From assembly GCF_001687365.1 (NCBI RefSeq), contig NZ_LGLV01000013.1, positions 62,001-126,000 of the forward strand: a stretch of 64,000 nucleotides of DNA. Reading direction: 5' to 3'. The stretch comes from Pararhizobium polonicum (GTDB taxonomy: Bacteria; Pseudomonadota; Alphaproteobacteria; Rhizobiales; Rhizobiaceae). The translations under genes and the position numbers were made by a program. The first letter of the stretch is position 1. Every line of letters starts with the position of its first letter. Below the pieces are notes generated by a model. That model did no database searches and had not been told where the DNA came from. It saw only the letters and a list, made by a program, of their open reading frames with translations. Shown here piece by piece: positions 1-8,024 of this stretch.

Positions 1-928
1 CCAGGTTGGCGCCGGTATCGACATTGGCCTCGACCTTTTCCTTCTTGGAGGCGGCCAGCGCGGTTTTGATGCCGTCATAGCCCATGCGGTACGGGTCCTG
101 CACGACGAGGCCGGCAAGAACGCCTTCCTTGAGGAAGCCGACCGTCTTTTCGTCGCTGTCGAAGCCGATGACCTTGATCTTGTCGCCGAGCTTGTTTTCA
201 GCGATCGCCTGGCCAACGCCCTGCGCCATGATCAGGTTGGACGCGAACACGCCAACGAGGTTCGGATTGGCGGTGATCAGGTCGGTCATCATGTTGAGGC
301 CGGTGGTGGCCTGACCGTCGGCATATTTGTCGGCAACGACCTTGAGGCCCGGATACTTGGCCGTGATCTGCTCGACGAAGCCGTTGTGACGCTGATCCAG
401 CGAACCGACACCTGGCAGGCTGGTGATGATGGCGATGTCGCCCTCTTCCTTGCCGGTTGCTTCCTTGATGGCGGCGGCAAGACCGTCAGCAGCGATGCGG
501 CCGCCCTGGGTGTTGTCGGTGGTCAGGAAGGACGTGAAGGCCTTGGAGTCGGCGCCGGAATCGATGCCGATGATCGGCACTGCCTTGGCAGCTTCGTCGA
601 TCGGCTTGCCGAGCGCCTTGAATTCCGTCGGCGAGATGACGACAGCGGCCGGTGCGCCGGCAACGGCATTTTCCAGAATGGTGATCTGGCCGTTGATGTC
701 GGATTCCGACTGGGCACCGAGTTCCGGCACGTTGACGCCGAGATCCTTGCCGGCCGCGCGGGCGCCGGCCAGAACGATCTGCCAGTAGAACGACGTCGTA
801 TCCTTGACGATGATCGGAATGGTGACGTCGGCAGCATGCGATGTCATCGGCAGCATGGTTGCGAAGACGGCGGCGCCGGCCAGGCTGGTAAAGGCGCGAC
901 GCGACAGAATATGCTTCATAAGGGTCAT
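1..928 (-). CDS. Periplasmic sugar-binding protein of an ABC transporter (C-terminus cut by window edge)
   Basis: This is the substrate-binding subunit of an RbsB-like (periplasmic binding protein type 1) sugar importer. About 309 residues are visible and the C-terminus lies beyond the left edge. The N-terminus is a signal peptide of about 32 residues ending near SHA-AD. It contains SRRAF, so export could be by Tat or Sec. The mature part starts with the family-typical pattern VTIPIIVKDTTSFYWQ and later has GVFASNLIMAQG and VIGFDSDE. The start at 928 is chosen because GGAGGAG lies 9 nt upstream. It is the last visible gene of a leftward sugar operon, so the ATPase and permease probably follow outside the window. 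The ligand cannot be read from sequence; the neighbours suggest a deoxy-sugar or other aldose. Confidence 0.9.
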   Translation of the reverse strand, partial: MTLMKHILSRRAFTSLAGAAVFATMLPMTSHAADVTIPIIVKDTTSFYWQIVLAGARAAGKDLGVNVPELGAQSESDINGQITILENAVAGAPAAVVISPTEFKALGKPIDEAAKAVPIIGIDSGADSKAFTSFLTTDNTQGGRIAADGLAAAIKEATGKEEGDIAIITSLPGVGSLDQRHNGFVEQITAKYPGLKVVADKYADGQATTGLNMMTDLITANPNLVGVFASNLIMAQGVGQAIAENKLGDKIKVIGFDSDEKTVGFLKEGVLAGLVVQDPYRMGYDGIKTALAASKKEKVEANVDTGANL

Positions 929-1167
929 GGTGTTGTTCTCCTCCAACAACGTCTTGTTCAGTTCTCCTCAGACCGGGCCGCAAGACGCAAACAGTTCGAT
1001 CTTTTATCGATAAAAAACATTTTGCCTTGGCAAGCTATCTCAGCAATTTTGAAATTGCAAGCGGTCTGCGATGTCCTTGCGCATTGATTTCCTCCCAACG
1101 CCAAGTCTTTGTTTTTCATCACGAAGATGAACCGGTCCACCTCCATGGACCGGCAATCCGCGCCCAT
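929..1167. promoter_or_regulatory. Intergenic region with two perfect palindromes upstream of the sugar-binding protein
   Basis: Two symmetric sites lie in the 239-bp gap between the mutarotase and the sugar-binding protein: TTTTATCGATAAAA at 1002-1015 (perfect 14-bp palindrome) and GCAATTT-tg-AAATTGC at 1043-1058. Neither is followed by a T-run typical of a terminator. They could be operators for a separate transporter promoter, for example for the GntR/FCD regulator at 4477-5355. That link is inference; no identical copy was seen upstream of the other operon genes. Confidence 0.45.
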
Positions 1168-1614
1168 TCAGACGCGGTAGAGTTCCTGCGGATGCACGAC
1201 ACCCTTCTTCAGGATGATGTTTCCGTAGAGCCGAAATTCGGTTGTCGCGACGATATAGGCGGCCTTGCGCGAACGCTCGTAGAAGGCAAAGCGCTCGATC
1301 GGTACGACCTTGAAATCGCCTGCGAGTTTCTTGACCAGACTCTGGAACTTGACGCAGACATCCGGCACCGCCGCCGGATCACCGACAACCTCCATCCGCC
1401 AGGCGGATTCATCGACGAAGGTATCGAGCGGCATATGCGCCAGGATCGCCTCGGTGATCGCCAGCGCATCGACGCCATCGGCGCGCACGACCTTCGGCCC
1501 CATGGTGCTGGCCGGAAAATTGGCATCGGCGACAACGATCTCGTCCCCATGGCCCATCGTGCGGATTGCATGCAGCAGTTCCGGCCCGAGCAATGGATGT
1601 ATTCCCTTCAGCAT
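1168..1614 (-). CDS. fucU: RbsD/FucU-family sugar mutarotase
   Basis: A 148-residue protein of the RbsD/FucU family, cytosolic enzymes that interconvert alpha and beta anomers of sugars such as L-fucose. E. coli FucU is about 140 residues. Visible signatures are the N-terminal LKGIHPLLGPELL, the MGHGDEIVVAD segment with His22 and Asp24, and the C-terminal LYGNIILKKGV, which matches FucU better than RbsD. It starts 30 bp after the aldo/keto reductase stop and is presumably co-transcribed. A mutarotase before a sugar 1-dehydrogenase makes sense, because the dehydrogenase uses one anomer. The family is clear; L-fucose as the substrate is inference from family and context. Confidence 0.88.
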   Translation of the reverse strand: MLKGIHPLLGPELLHAIRTMGHGDEIVVADANFPASTMGPKVVRADGVDALAITEAILAHMPLDTFVDESAWRMEVVGDPAAVPDVCVKFQSLVKKLAGDFKVVPIERFAFYERSRKAAYIVATTEFRLYGNIILKKGVVHPQELYRV

Positions 1615-1644
1615 TCTATTTTCCTTTATCCGTTCAAAACCCGG

Positions 1645-2664
1645 CTAGACCCGGACGGCTTCCAGCCCCAGATCCGGCGCCACCAGCGTATGCGCTTCGT
1701 AGCCGCTGAAGTCATTCGGCTGCAAACGCGGCCGCGTCAATTCCATATTGCGGATCAGGCTCGACGGCTTGGCCGTTCCCAGTAGAACCGACGCAACCGC
1801 CGGGCTCTGAAGCGGAAACTGGATTGCGGGTGCGGCCAGGGGCAGCCCCTTTGAGCGGGCAATGGCCTCCATCGCCCTCACCTTGTCAAGAACGTCCGCA
1901 GTCGCCGGCATATAGTCGAAATGCGATCCTTCCACCGGACCGGTGGCCAGAATACCCGAATTGAAAACGCCGCCAACCACCAGCGAGGTTTTCTTCTTCT
2001 CGCAGAGCGGCAGCAATTCCGCCGTGGCGGTGCGATCCAGCAGCGTGTAACGCCCGGCGAGCAGGATACAGTCGATATCCGCCTCGCGCATCACATCCAG
2101 ACAGACAGGCACCTCGTTGACGCCGAGACCATAGGCGGAAATGGCGCCGCTCGACTTCAGCTCCTCCAGCGCCTTGAGACCGCCGTCGAAAAGCTGGCGG
2201 AGATAGACGGCATTGCGTTCTGCGCCATGCGTGTAGACGCCGATGTCATGGACGAAGAGGATATCGATGCGGTTGAGACCAAGGCGGGCATAGCTGAACT
2301 CGACCGACCGCATGATACCGTCATAGGAATAATCGTAATCCGTCTCGAACGGCAGCGGATCGACGAAGCCGTAGCTCGGGACCTTGTCGTCTGCTACCGG
2401 CCGCTGCAGCCGGCCGACCTTGGTCGACAGCACCCAGCTGCCCTTGGGCTTGTCCCGCAGAAAATCCCCGACCCTTCGCTCGGCCAGGCCGAAACCGTAC
2501 CACGGCGCGGTATCGATGAACCGCAGGCCCGCATCCCAGGCGGCCTCCAGCGTTTCCATCGCCGTCTCGCGTGGGCAGGCGCGGTACATTCCGCCGAGCG
2601 GCGCCGTACCGAAACTGTATTCGGTGACGGACAAATCCGTCTTGCCGATCTTTCGTGTCTGCAT
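1645..2664 (-). CDS. Aldo/keto reductase, probable aldose (L-fucose/D-threo-aldose) 1-dehydrogenase
   Basis: A 339-residue aldo/keto reductase resembling the D-threo-aldose/L-fucose dehydrogenase group, which oxidises a free aldose to its lactone with NAD(P)+. AKR landmarks in order: the N-terminal LSVTEYSFGTAPLGG, FIDTAPWYGFGLAE with the catalytic Asp and Tyr, LSTKVGR with the catalytic Lys, and ILFVHDIG with the active-site His. Near the end is the cofactor-loop region VASVLLGTAKPSSL. The start at 2664 is preferred because GGAGGAG lies just upstream; an upstream in-frame Met at 2733 would overlap the dehydratase gene. It sits between the UxaA dehydratase (31-bp gap) and the mutarotase (30-bp gap). 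The substrate is unproven. Confidence 0.87.
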   Translation of the reverse strand: MQTRKIGKTDLSVTEYSFGTAPLGGMYRACPRETAMETLEAAWDAGLRFIDTAPWYGFGLAERRVGDFLRDKPKGSWVLSTKVGRLQRPVADDKVPSYGFVDPLPFETDYDYSYDGIMRSVEFSYARLGLNRIDILFVHDIGVYTHGAERNAVYLRQLFDGGLKALEELKSSGAISAYGLGVNEVPVCLDVMREADIDCILLAGRYTLLDRTATAELLPLCEKKKTSLVVGGVFNSGILATGPVEGSHFDYMPATADVLDKVRAMEAIARSKGLPLAAPAIQFPLQSPAVASVLLGTAKPSSLIRNMELTRPRLQPNDFSGYEAHTLVAPDLGLEAVRV

Positions 2665-2695
2665 CACATCTCTCCTCCGCTCCGACAGCCTCCCG

Positions 2696-4201
2696 TCAGA
2701 GTGTCGCGCCCAGGTGCCAGGGCACGAATTCATTGTCGCCGTAGCCGAACAGCTCGCTCTTGGTCTTCTTGCCGGATGCCGTATCGATGATCAGGTCGAA
2801 GATCTCGCGGCCCATGCCGGCGATCGTCGCATCGCCGCTGGCGATCGTGCCGCAGTCGATATCCATGTCTTCTTCCATGGCGCGGTAGAGCGCCGTGTTG
2901 CTGGTCAGCTTGATCGACGGGCATGGGCGCGATCCGAAGCAGCTACCCCGGCCGGTGGTAAATGTGATCACATTGGCACCACCCGCCACCTGCCCCGTCG
3001 CCGACACCGGATCGTAACCGGGCGTATCCATGAAAACCAGCCCGTGCTCGGTCACCCGCTCGGCATAGTGATAGACCGCCGTCAGCGGCGAACGGCCGCC
3101 CTTGGCGACGGCGCCGAGCGATTTTTCCAGGATGGTCGTCAGGCCGCCACGCTTGTTGCCCGGCGAAGGATTGTTGTCGAGCGAGGCGCCATGCATGGCG
3201 ACATAGTCTTCCCACCAGGTAATCAGTCCGTCGAGCTTCTGCGCCACGCTATCGTTGACCGCGCGGCTGCGCAGCAGATGCTCGGCGCCGTAGATTTCCG
3301 AGGTTTCCGACAGGATGGCCGTGCCGCCGGCGCCAGCGAGAATATCGACCGCGGCACCCAGCGCCGGATTGGCGGTGATGCCCGACAACCCGTCCGAGCC
3401 GCCGCATTGCAGGCCGACGATAATTTCGCTGACCGGGATCGGGACGCGCTTGGCGGTACCGATTTCCGCAGCGATCTCCTCAAGAACGCCCAACGCCCGG
3501 GCCACGGCGCGGCGTGAGCCGCCGGCATCCTGGATATTGAAATGGCGCTTTCCGGCGCCGGCGCCGGCCTGGCCGTAGAGCGTCAGCTGGTTGACCTCGC
3601 AACCGAGGCCGACCATCAGCACGCCACCGAAATTCACATGGCGGGTGTAACCGGCAAGGGTTCTGTGCAGGTTTTTCATGCCGTCGCCGGTCGAACTCAT
3701 GCCGCAGCCCTGATCGTGGACGATCGGTACGAAACCGTCGATGCCGTCATAACGCGGCAGGATGGTCTTGTTGGCCTCCTCGGCAATGGCGCGACAGACC
3801 GTGGTGGAACAGTTGACGCTGGCGATGATGCCGATGAAATTGCGGGTCGCGGCGCGGCCGTCGGCACGGCGATAGCCCATGAAGGTGCGCGCCTTGTCGG
3901 CGGCGCTGGCTGCTTCCGGCGGCACCGGCGCGCCGATCGACAGCCGGTCCTGATCGAAAGCCAGGTTGTGCGAATGCACATGATCGCCGGCAGCGATCTC
4001 GATGGTCGCGCGGCCGATCGCCTGGCCGTATTTGACCACGGCTTCGCCGGCGTGAATGGGGCGGATGGCCACCTTGTGGCCCGGATCAATCTTTGCCGCG
4101 GCCCGGACGCCATCCGGCAATTGCCCACCCGGCTCGATAACGAGCGATGCGACGGCGACATTGTCTTCAGGCGACAGAACGATGAAGGAAGGTGCGGTCA
4201 C
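2696..4201 (-). CDS. UxaA-family sugar-acid dehydratase (altronate/galactarate dehydratase type)
   Basis: A 501-residue protein with the two-part architecture of UxaA-type dehydratases: an N-terminal SAF-like domain (about residues 10-90, with GDHVHSHNL) and the large UxaA catalytic domain (about 105-500). Conserved Cys-containing patches are NCSTTVCRAIAEE, HDQGCGMSS, GLGCEVNQ, GLQCGGSDG and TTGRGSCFGSRPCPSIK, as expected for an iron-dependent enzyme. Family members remove water from an aldonate or aldarate to give a 2-keto-3-deoxy acid. The start is GTG with GGGAG upstream. It is the first gene of the leftward sugar operon, divergent from the GntR/FCD regulator. Family name altronate dehydratase is conventional, but context argues for a different aldonate. 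Confidence 0.88.
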   Translation of the reverse strand: MTAPSFIVLSPEDNVAVASLVIEPGGQLPDGVRAAAKIDPGHKVAIRPIHAGEAVVKYGQAIGRATIEIAAGDHVHSHNLAFDQDRLSIGAPVPPEAASAADKARTFMGYRRADGRAATRNFIGIIASVNCSTTVCRAIAEEANKTILPRYDGIDGFVPIVHDQGCGMSSTGDGMKNLHRTLAGYTRHVNFGGVLMVGLGCEVNQLTLYGQAGAGAGKRHFNIQDAGGSRRAVARALGVLEEIAAEIGTAKRVPIPVSEIIVGLQCGGSDGLSGITANPALGAAVDILAGAGGTAILSETSEIYGAEHLLRSRAVNDSVAQKLDGLITWWEDYVAMHGASLDNNPSPGNKRGGLTTILEKSLGAVAKGGRSPLTAVYHYAERVTEHGLVFMDTPGYDPVSATGQVAGGANVITFTTGRGSCFGSRPCPSIKLTSNTALYRAMEEDMDIDCGTIASGDATIAGMGREIFDLIIDTASGKKTKSELFGYGDNEFVPWHLGATL

Positions 4202-4476
4202 CCTTGGTATCTCCCATGACGATTATTCAGGACGAGTGGTATCATCCATTTTTGTCTTTTATCCACAATAGACAGTTTGCCGTCAATGGGTATTATGCAC
4301 ACGCAGCCGGCGCAGCAAAAAGGCAACGGCCGCATCAAAAACAAAATCAGGGATCGATACAACCATGGAACTTCAAATGACCGGCGAAGACAGGATCGGG
4401 CAGACCGGATAGAGCAACGCGAAAATCACGCCCTTTCATCGGGATTGACAGAAACTCCTATCCGGTCGGCAAAATC
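4202..4476. promoter_or_regulatory. Divergent promoter region between dehydratase operon and GntR regulator
   Basis: This 275-bp gap must hold the promoters of the leftward operon and of the rightward regulator. A direct repeat TGGTATC occurs at 4205-4211 and 4237-4243, 32 bp apart (about three helical turns). The stretch 4245-4300 is AT-rich and suits a promoter. A TTATCCACA match to the DnaA box at 4259-4267 is isolated and probably fortuitous. No gene-sized reading frame with supporting signals was seen. Confidence 0.5.
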
Positions 4477-5355
4477 ATGGCGAAACAGAACACCGTCTTC
4501 AAGGACGCCTTCAACCGCTGCCTCAAGCTCTTGGCGGAAACCTCCGCGCTACCGTCCGAACCGGAGCTCGGCGCCACGCTCGGCGTCAGCCGCACCACCA
4601 TCCGCGCTATCCTGACACGGATGGAAGAGCTGCAGCTGATCGCCTGGGACAAGCGGGCAAAAGTGGTCCTGCGCCAGCCAAAGGCGGAGGATTATTACCC
4701 GGCGGAAGAAACGGATTCACTCTCCGATATCATCGAGCGCAGCTTCATGCGCCGGATTCTGGCCGGCGGCGCCGAGCCCGGCATGCAGATCAACGAGCTG
4801 GAACTCGCCCGCGACATCGGCACCGGCACCACCAGCGTGCGCGAATTCCTGATCCGCTTCAGCCGCTTCGGACTGATCGAAAAACGGCCGAACAGTCACT
4901 GGATCCTCAAAGGCTTTACCCGCGAATTCGCGCTGGAACTGACGGAGGTGCGTGAAATGTTCGAACTGCGCTCGGCCGCAAGCTTTGCGGCACTGGCGCC
5001 CGATCATCCCGCCTGGGCCGATCTCGACCGGATCGAGGCCCTGCATCACGAGATTCTGGCCGATATCGACAATCGCTACCGGGAATTTTCGGAACTTGAC
5101 GAGCGCTTCCATCTGCTGGTGCATACCTCGTCCAGCAACCGCTTCATCGTCGATTTCTACGATATCATCACCATCGTCTTCCACTATCACTACCAGTGGA
5201 ACAAAACGAATGCGCGCGCGCGAAACGCCCGGGCGCTCGAAGAACATCTCGACTATATCGCCGCCCTTCGCTCCCGCGATCCGGTGCTGGTCGAAGCCGC
5301 CTGCCGCAGGCACCTGAAATCGGCGCGCGAAACGCTGCTGCAATCCATTCAATAG
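4477..5355 (+). CDS. GntR-family regulator with FCD domain and two winged-helix segments
   Basis: A 292-residue transcription factor. The C-terminal half (about 150-290) is an all-helical FCD ligand-binding domain (TEVREMFELRSAASF, ELDERFHLLVHTSSSNRF). The N-terminal half appears to contain two GntR-like winged helices: about 8-66 (LGATLGVSRTTIRAILTRME) and about 81-146 (LARDIGTGTTSVREFLIRFS). The usual FCD protein has one such domain and is 220-250 residues long, so this is longer by roughly one domain. It is divergent from the dehydratase operon and convergent with the aldolase, so it most likely controls both arms, with a sugar acid as effector. Regulation and ligand are inference. Confidence 0.88.
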   Translation: MAKQNTVFKDAFNRCLKLLAETSALPSEPELGATLGVSRTTIRAILTRMEELQLIAWDKRAKVVLRQPKAEDYYPAEETDSLSDIIERSFMRRILAGGAEPGMQINELELARDIGTGTTSVREFLIRFSRFGLIEKRPNSHWILKGFTREFALELTEVREMFELRSAASFAALAPDHPAWADLDRIEALHHEILADIDNRYREFSELDERFHLLVHTSSSNRFIVDFYDIITIVFHYHYQWNKTNARARNARALEEHLDYIAALRSRDPVLVEAACRRHLKSARETLLQSIQ

Positions 5356-5384
5356 CCGGATTCAGACGTGATTGCTTGCGCTGA

Positions 5385-6188
5385 TCAATAGCCGGAAACC
5401 GGTTTGACATCGCTCTTGCTACCGGACAGGAAATCCTCGCGCAGCCGTTCCGTGGCGCTGACGAGAAGCGTCACATCCGTCCCGATCGCCATGAAGGTCG
5501 CCCCCATGTCGCGGTACAGGCGGGCCTGATCAAGATCCAGCGTCATGATGCCGGCCGCCTTGCCGGCCTTCTTGATCCGTGCAAACGCGTCCCCGATGGC
5601 GGCCGTCACATCCGCATGTCCCGGTTGTCCGAGATGCCCCATATCGGCCGCGAGGTCGGACGGGCCGATGAAAAGCCCGTCGATGCCGTCAAGGGCTGCG
5701 ATCTCATCAAGCGCTGCGAGACCGGCACGGCTTTCGATCTGGACGATCAGGCAGATTTCGGCGTTGGCCGTTTCGAGATAATCGCCGATCCGGCTGAACT
5801 GCGACGCCCGGCCAAGGGCAGCCCCCACCCCGCGCACGCCATGCGGCGGATAGCGCACGGCCCGCACCAGCGCCTGTGCCTGCTCGACGCTCTCTACCAT
5901 CGGGATCAGCAGCGTCTGGGCGCCGGTATCGAGGATCTGCTTGATCATCCAGGTTTCGCCGACGGGAAGCCGGACTATCGGATGGCCGCCGGAGCGGCTG
6001 ACCGCCTGTATCTGGGCCGACAGGAGCGGAATATCGTTCGGCGCATGCTCGCCGTCGATCAGCAGCCAGTCGTAACCGCTGCCGGAAACGATCTCGGCCG
6101 CATAGGGGCTGGCCAGCGCCACCCAGAGACCAAGCTGGAACCGGTCCGCACGGATCGCGGACTTGAAGAGGTTTTTCGGGGCTGGCAT
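5385..6188 (-). CDS. HpcH/HpaI-family aldolase (2-keto-3-deoxy sugar acid aldolase type)
   Basis: A 267-residue class II (metal-dependent) aldolase of the HpcH/HpaI family, which splits 2-keto-3-deoxy acids to pyruvate and an aldehyde. Recognisable motifs are LGLWVALASPYAAEI, YDWLLIDGEHAPND, the ILDTGAQTLLIPMVES segment, GVRGVGAALGRAS, the metal-ligand VQIESRAGLAALDEI and LFIGPSDLAADMG. AAGGAG lies 9 nt before the ATG. In this setting it would act after the UxaA-type dehydratase; RhmA-like 2-keto-3-deoxy-L-rhamnonate/fuconate aldolases belong to this family. It could equally be a 4-hydroxy-2-oxo-heptanedioate aldolase by name; the exact substrate is not decided by sequence. Confidence 0.9.
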   Translation of the reverse strand: MPAPKNLFKSAIRADRFQLGLWVALASPYAAEIVSGSGYDWLLIDGEHAPNDIPLLSAQIQAVSRSGGHPIVRLPVGETWMIKQILDTGAQTLLIPMVESVEQAQALVRAVRYPPHGVRGVGAALGRASQFSRIGDYLETANAEICLIVQIESRAGLAALDEIAALDGIDGLFIGPSDLAADMGHLGQPGHADVTAAIGDAFARIKKAGKAAGIMTLDLDQARLYRDMGATFMAIGTDVTLLVSATERLREDFLSGSKSDVKPVSGY

Positions 6189-6225
6189 GGGTTCACTCCT
6201 TTGGGACGCCGATTTGTAGCGGCAG

Positions 6226-6262
6226 ACGAAAAAACCGGCCAGAGCGAATCCGGCCGGTTTTC
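6226..6262 (-). terminator. Rho-independent terminator after gabD
   Basis: Stem AAACCGGCC (6232-6240) pairs with GGCCGGTTT (6252-6260) around an 11-nt loop. Read leftward the stem is followed by a run of T (complement of 6228-6234). It separates the aldehyde dehydrogenase gene from the aldolase, which therefore probably has its own promoter within the short gap. Confidence 0.8.
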
Positions 6263-6301
6263 TTCACAGCCTGATTGGCAGATCAGGCCCCGATTTGTAA
6301 A

Positions 6302-7762
6302 TCAGGCGATGCCGCCGAGGCAGACATATTTAATCTCGGTGAATTCCTCGATGCCGTATTTCGAGCCCTCACGGCCGAGGCCCGACAGCTTGACGCCGCC
6401 GAACGGCGCTTCCGCCGTCGAGATCAGCCCGGTATTGACACCAACCATGCCATATTCCAACGCTTCGGCCACCCGGAACACACGCGACAGATCCTTGGCA
6501 TAGAAATAGGACGCCAGACCGAACTCGGTGTCGTTGGCCTGCTCAACGACATCCGCCTCATTGGTGAAGCGGAACAGCGGCGCCAGCGGCCCGAAGGTTT
6601 CTTCCTTCGCAACAGCCATGTCCCTGGTGACGTCGGCAAGGATCGTCGCTTCGAAGAAGGTACCGCCCAGCGCGTGCTTCTTGCCGCCCTGCAGGATGCG
6701 TGCGCCCTTGCCCACGGCATCGGCGATATGCTCCTCGACCTTGGCAAGCGCCGCCTTGTCGATCAGCGGGCCGAGGATGACACCTTCGTCGAAACCGTTG
6801 CCGGTCTTCAGCCGGCCGACGGCGGCGGAGAGCTTTTTGGCAAAGGCATCGTAGACGCCATCCTGCACATAGATGCGGTTGGCGCAGACGCAGGTCTGAC
6901 CGTTGTTGCGATATTTGGCGATCAACGCGCCTTCAACGGCAGCATCGAGATCAGCATCGTCGAAAACGATGAACGGCGCATTGCCGCCGAGTTCGAGGCC
7001 GAGTTTCTTGATGGTCGGGGCGCTCTGCTTGTAAAGCTCCATGCCGATCTCGGTGGAGCCGGTGAAGGTGAGCTTGCGCACCGTCGGATTGGATGTCATT
7101 TCGCCGCCGATCGCCACCGCCGAGCCGGTAATGACGGAAAACAGGCCCTTCGGTAGGCCGGCGCGTTCGGCCAGAACCGCAATGGCGATGGCCGAGAACG
7201 GCGTCTGCGATGCAGGCTTGAGAACCATGGCGCAGCCGGCGGCAAAAGCGGGACCCGCCTTGCGGGTGATCATCGCATTGGGGAAATTCCACGGCGTAAT
7301 CGCCGCGACCACACCGATCGGCTGTTTCATCACCATGATGCGCTTGTCGGGCTGGTGGCCGGGGATCATGTCGCCATAGATACGGCGGCCTTCCTCGGCG
7401 AACCATTCGATGAAGCTGGCGCCATAGACGATTTCGCCGGTAGCCTCGGCCAATGGCTTGCCCTGTTCCAGCGTCAGGATACGGCCGAGATCGTCCTTGT
7501 TCTCGATCATCAGCTCGTACCATTTGCGCAGGATGGCGCAGCGCTCCTTGGCGGTGCGGGCAGCCCAGCCCTTCTGGGCAATCCGGGCCGCCTCGATCGC
7601 CACCCTGGTTTCAGCCGCGCCCAGCTTCGGCACAAGACCGATGATTTCGCCGGTGGCAGGATTGTTCACCTCGATGGCATTTTTCGGATCGGCATCGATC
7701 CAGCTTTCACCGACAAGGGCTGCCTGGCGAAACAGCGAGGGGTCTTTCAAGGTCACGGTCAT
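6302..7762 (-). CDS. gabD: NAD(P)+-dependent succinate-semialdehyde-type aldehyde dehydrogenase
   Basis: A 486-residue aldehyde dehydrogenase most like GabD-type succinate-semialdehyde dehydrogenases, a cytosolic enzyme oxidising an aldehyde to the acid. The catalytic Cys is at about 291 (NNGQTCVCANR) and the general-base Glu at about 257 (LELGGNAPF). Asn159 lies in the oxyanion-hole motif TPWNFP, and GSTEIG forms the cofactor loop. Length matches the family. It is next to the HpcH/HpaI aldolase on the same strand but separated by a terminator. In a deoxy-sugar pathway the aldolase releases lactaldehyde, and related dehydrogenases act on lactaldehyde or glycolaldehyde, so the true substrate may differ from the name. 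Confidence 0.88.
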   Translation of the reverse strand: MTVTLKDPSLFRQAALVGESWIDADPKNAIEVNNPATGEIIGLVPKLGAAETRVAIEAARIAQKGWAARTAKERCAILRKWYELMIENKDDLGRILTLEQGKPLAEATGEIVYGASFIEWFAEEGRRIYGDMIPGHQPDKRIMVMKQPIGVVAAITPWNFPNAMITRKAGPAFAAGCAMVLKPASQTPFSAIAIAVLAERAGLPKGLFSVITGSAVAIGGEMTSNPTVRKLTFTGSTEIGMELYKQSAPTIKKLGLELGGNAPFIVFDDADLDAAVEGALIAKYRNNGQTCVCANRIYVQDGVYDAFAKKLSAAVGRLKTGNGFDEGVILGPLIDKAALAKVEEHIADAVGKGARILQGGKKHALGGTFFEATILADVTRDMAVAKEETFGPLAPLFRFTNEADVVEQANDTEFGLASYFYAKDLSRVFRVAEALEYGMVGVNTGLISTAEAPFGGVKLSGLGREGSKYGIEEFTEIKYVCLGGIA

Positions 7763-8024
7763 CAGCAGCCAATCCTTTGCTTGGAAAATCTACAGAACTT
7801 ATACAACTTTTTTCTGCCGTTCGACAATGACCTGGAACGGCGTTTTCGCGCCGCCTTCCGTCATAGCCAATCGCATCCTTGCCGGTGCCGGCCGGACCGT
7901 TCGCTGTCGCCATATTGGAAACGGTCCATCTTCAAACCCGCGTCTATTGAAAGACTACCCGATCACTATATACGGACTTCGTCCGTTTTATCGAGCGTGC
8001 AATCTCCCAAGACAGGAATGTACC
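7763..8024. promoter_or_regulatory. Divergent intergenic region between gabD and nitroreductase
   Basis: A 262-bp gap between divergently transcribed genes. It includes an AT-rich stretch around 7776-7815 and another around 7963-7992 that would suit the leftward and rightward promoters. No RNA gene, repeat or convincing small reading frame is visible. Confidence 0.4.

Noticed and set aside
4259..4267. Perfect TTATCCACA DnaA box
   Set aside because: Isolated in an AT-rich promoter region with no cluster, no GANTC enrichment and no origin context.
7458..8024. Upstream extension of the nitroreductase reading frame
   Set aside because: It overlaps gabD antisense and lacks family sequence; the start at 8025 gives a full-length single-domain protein.
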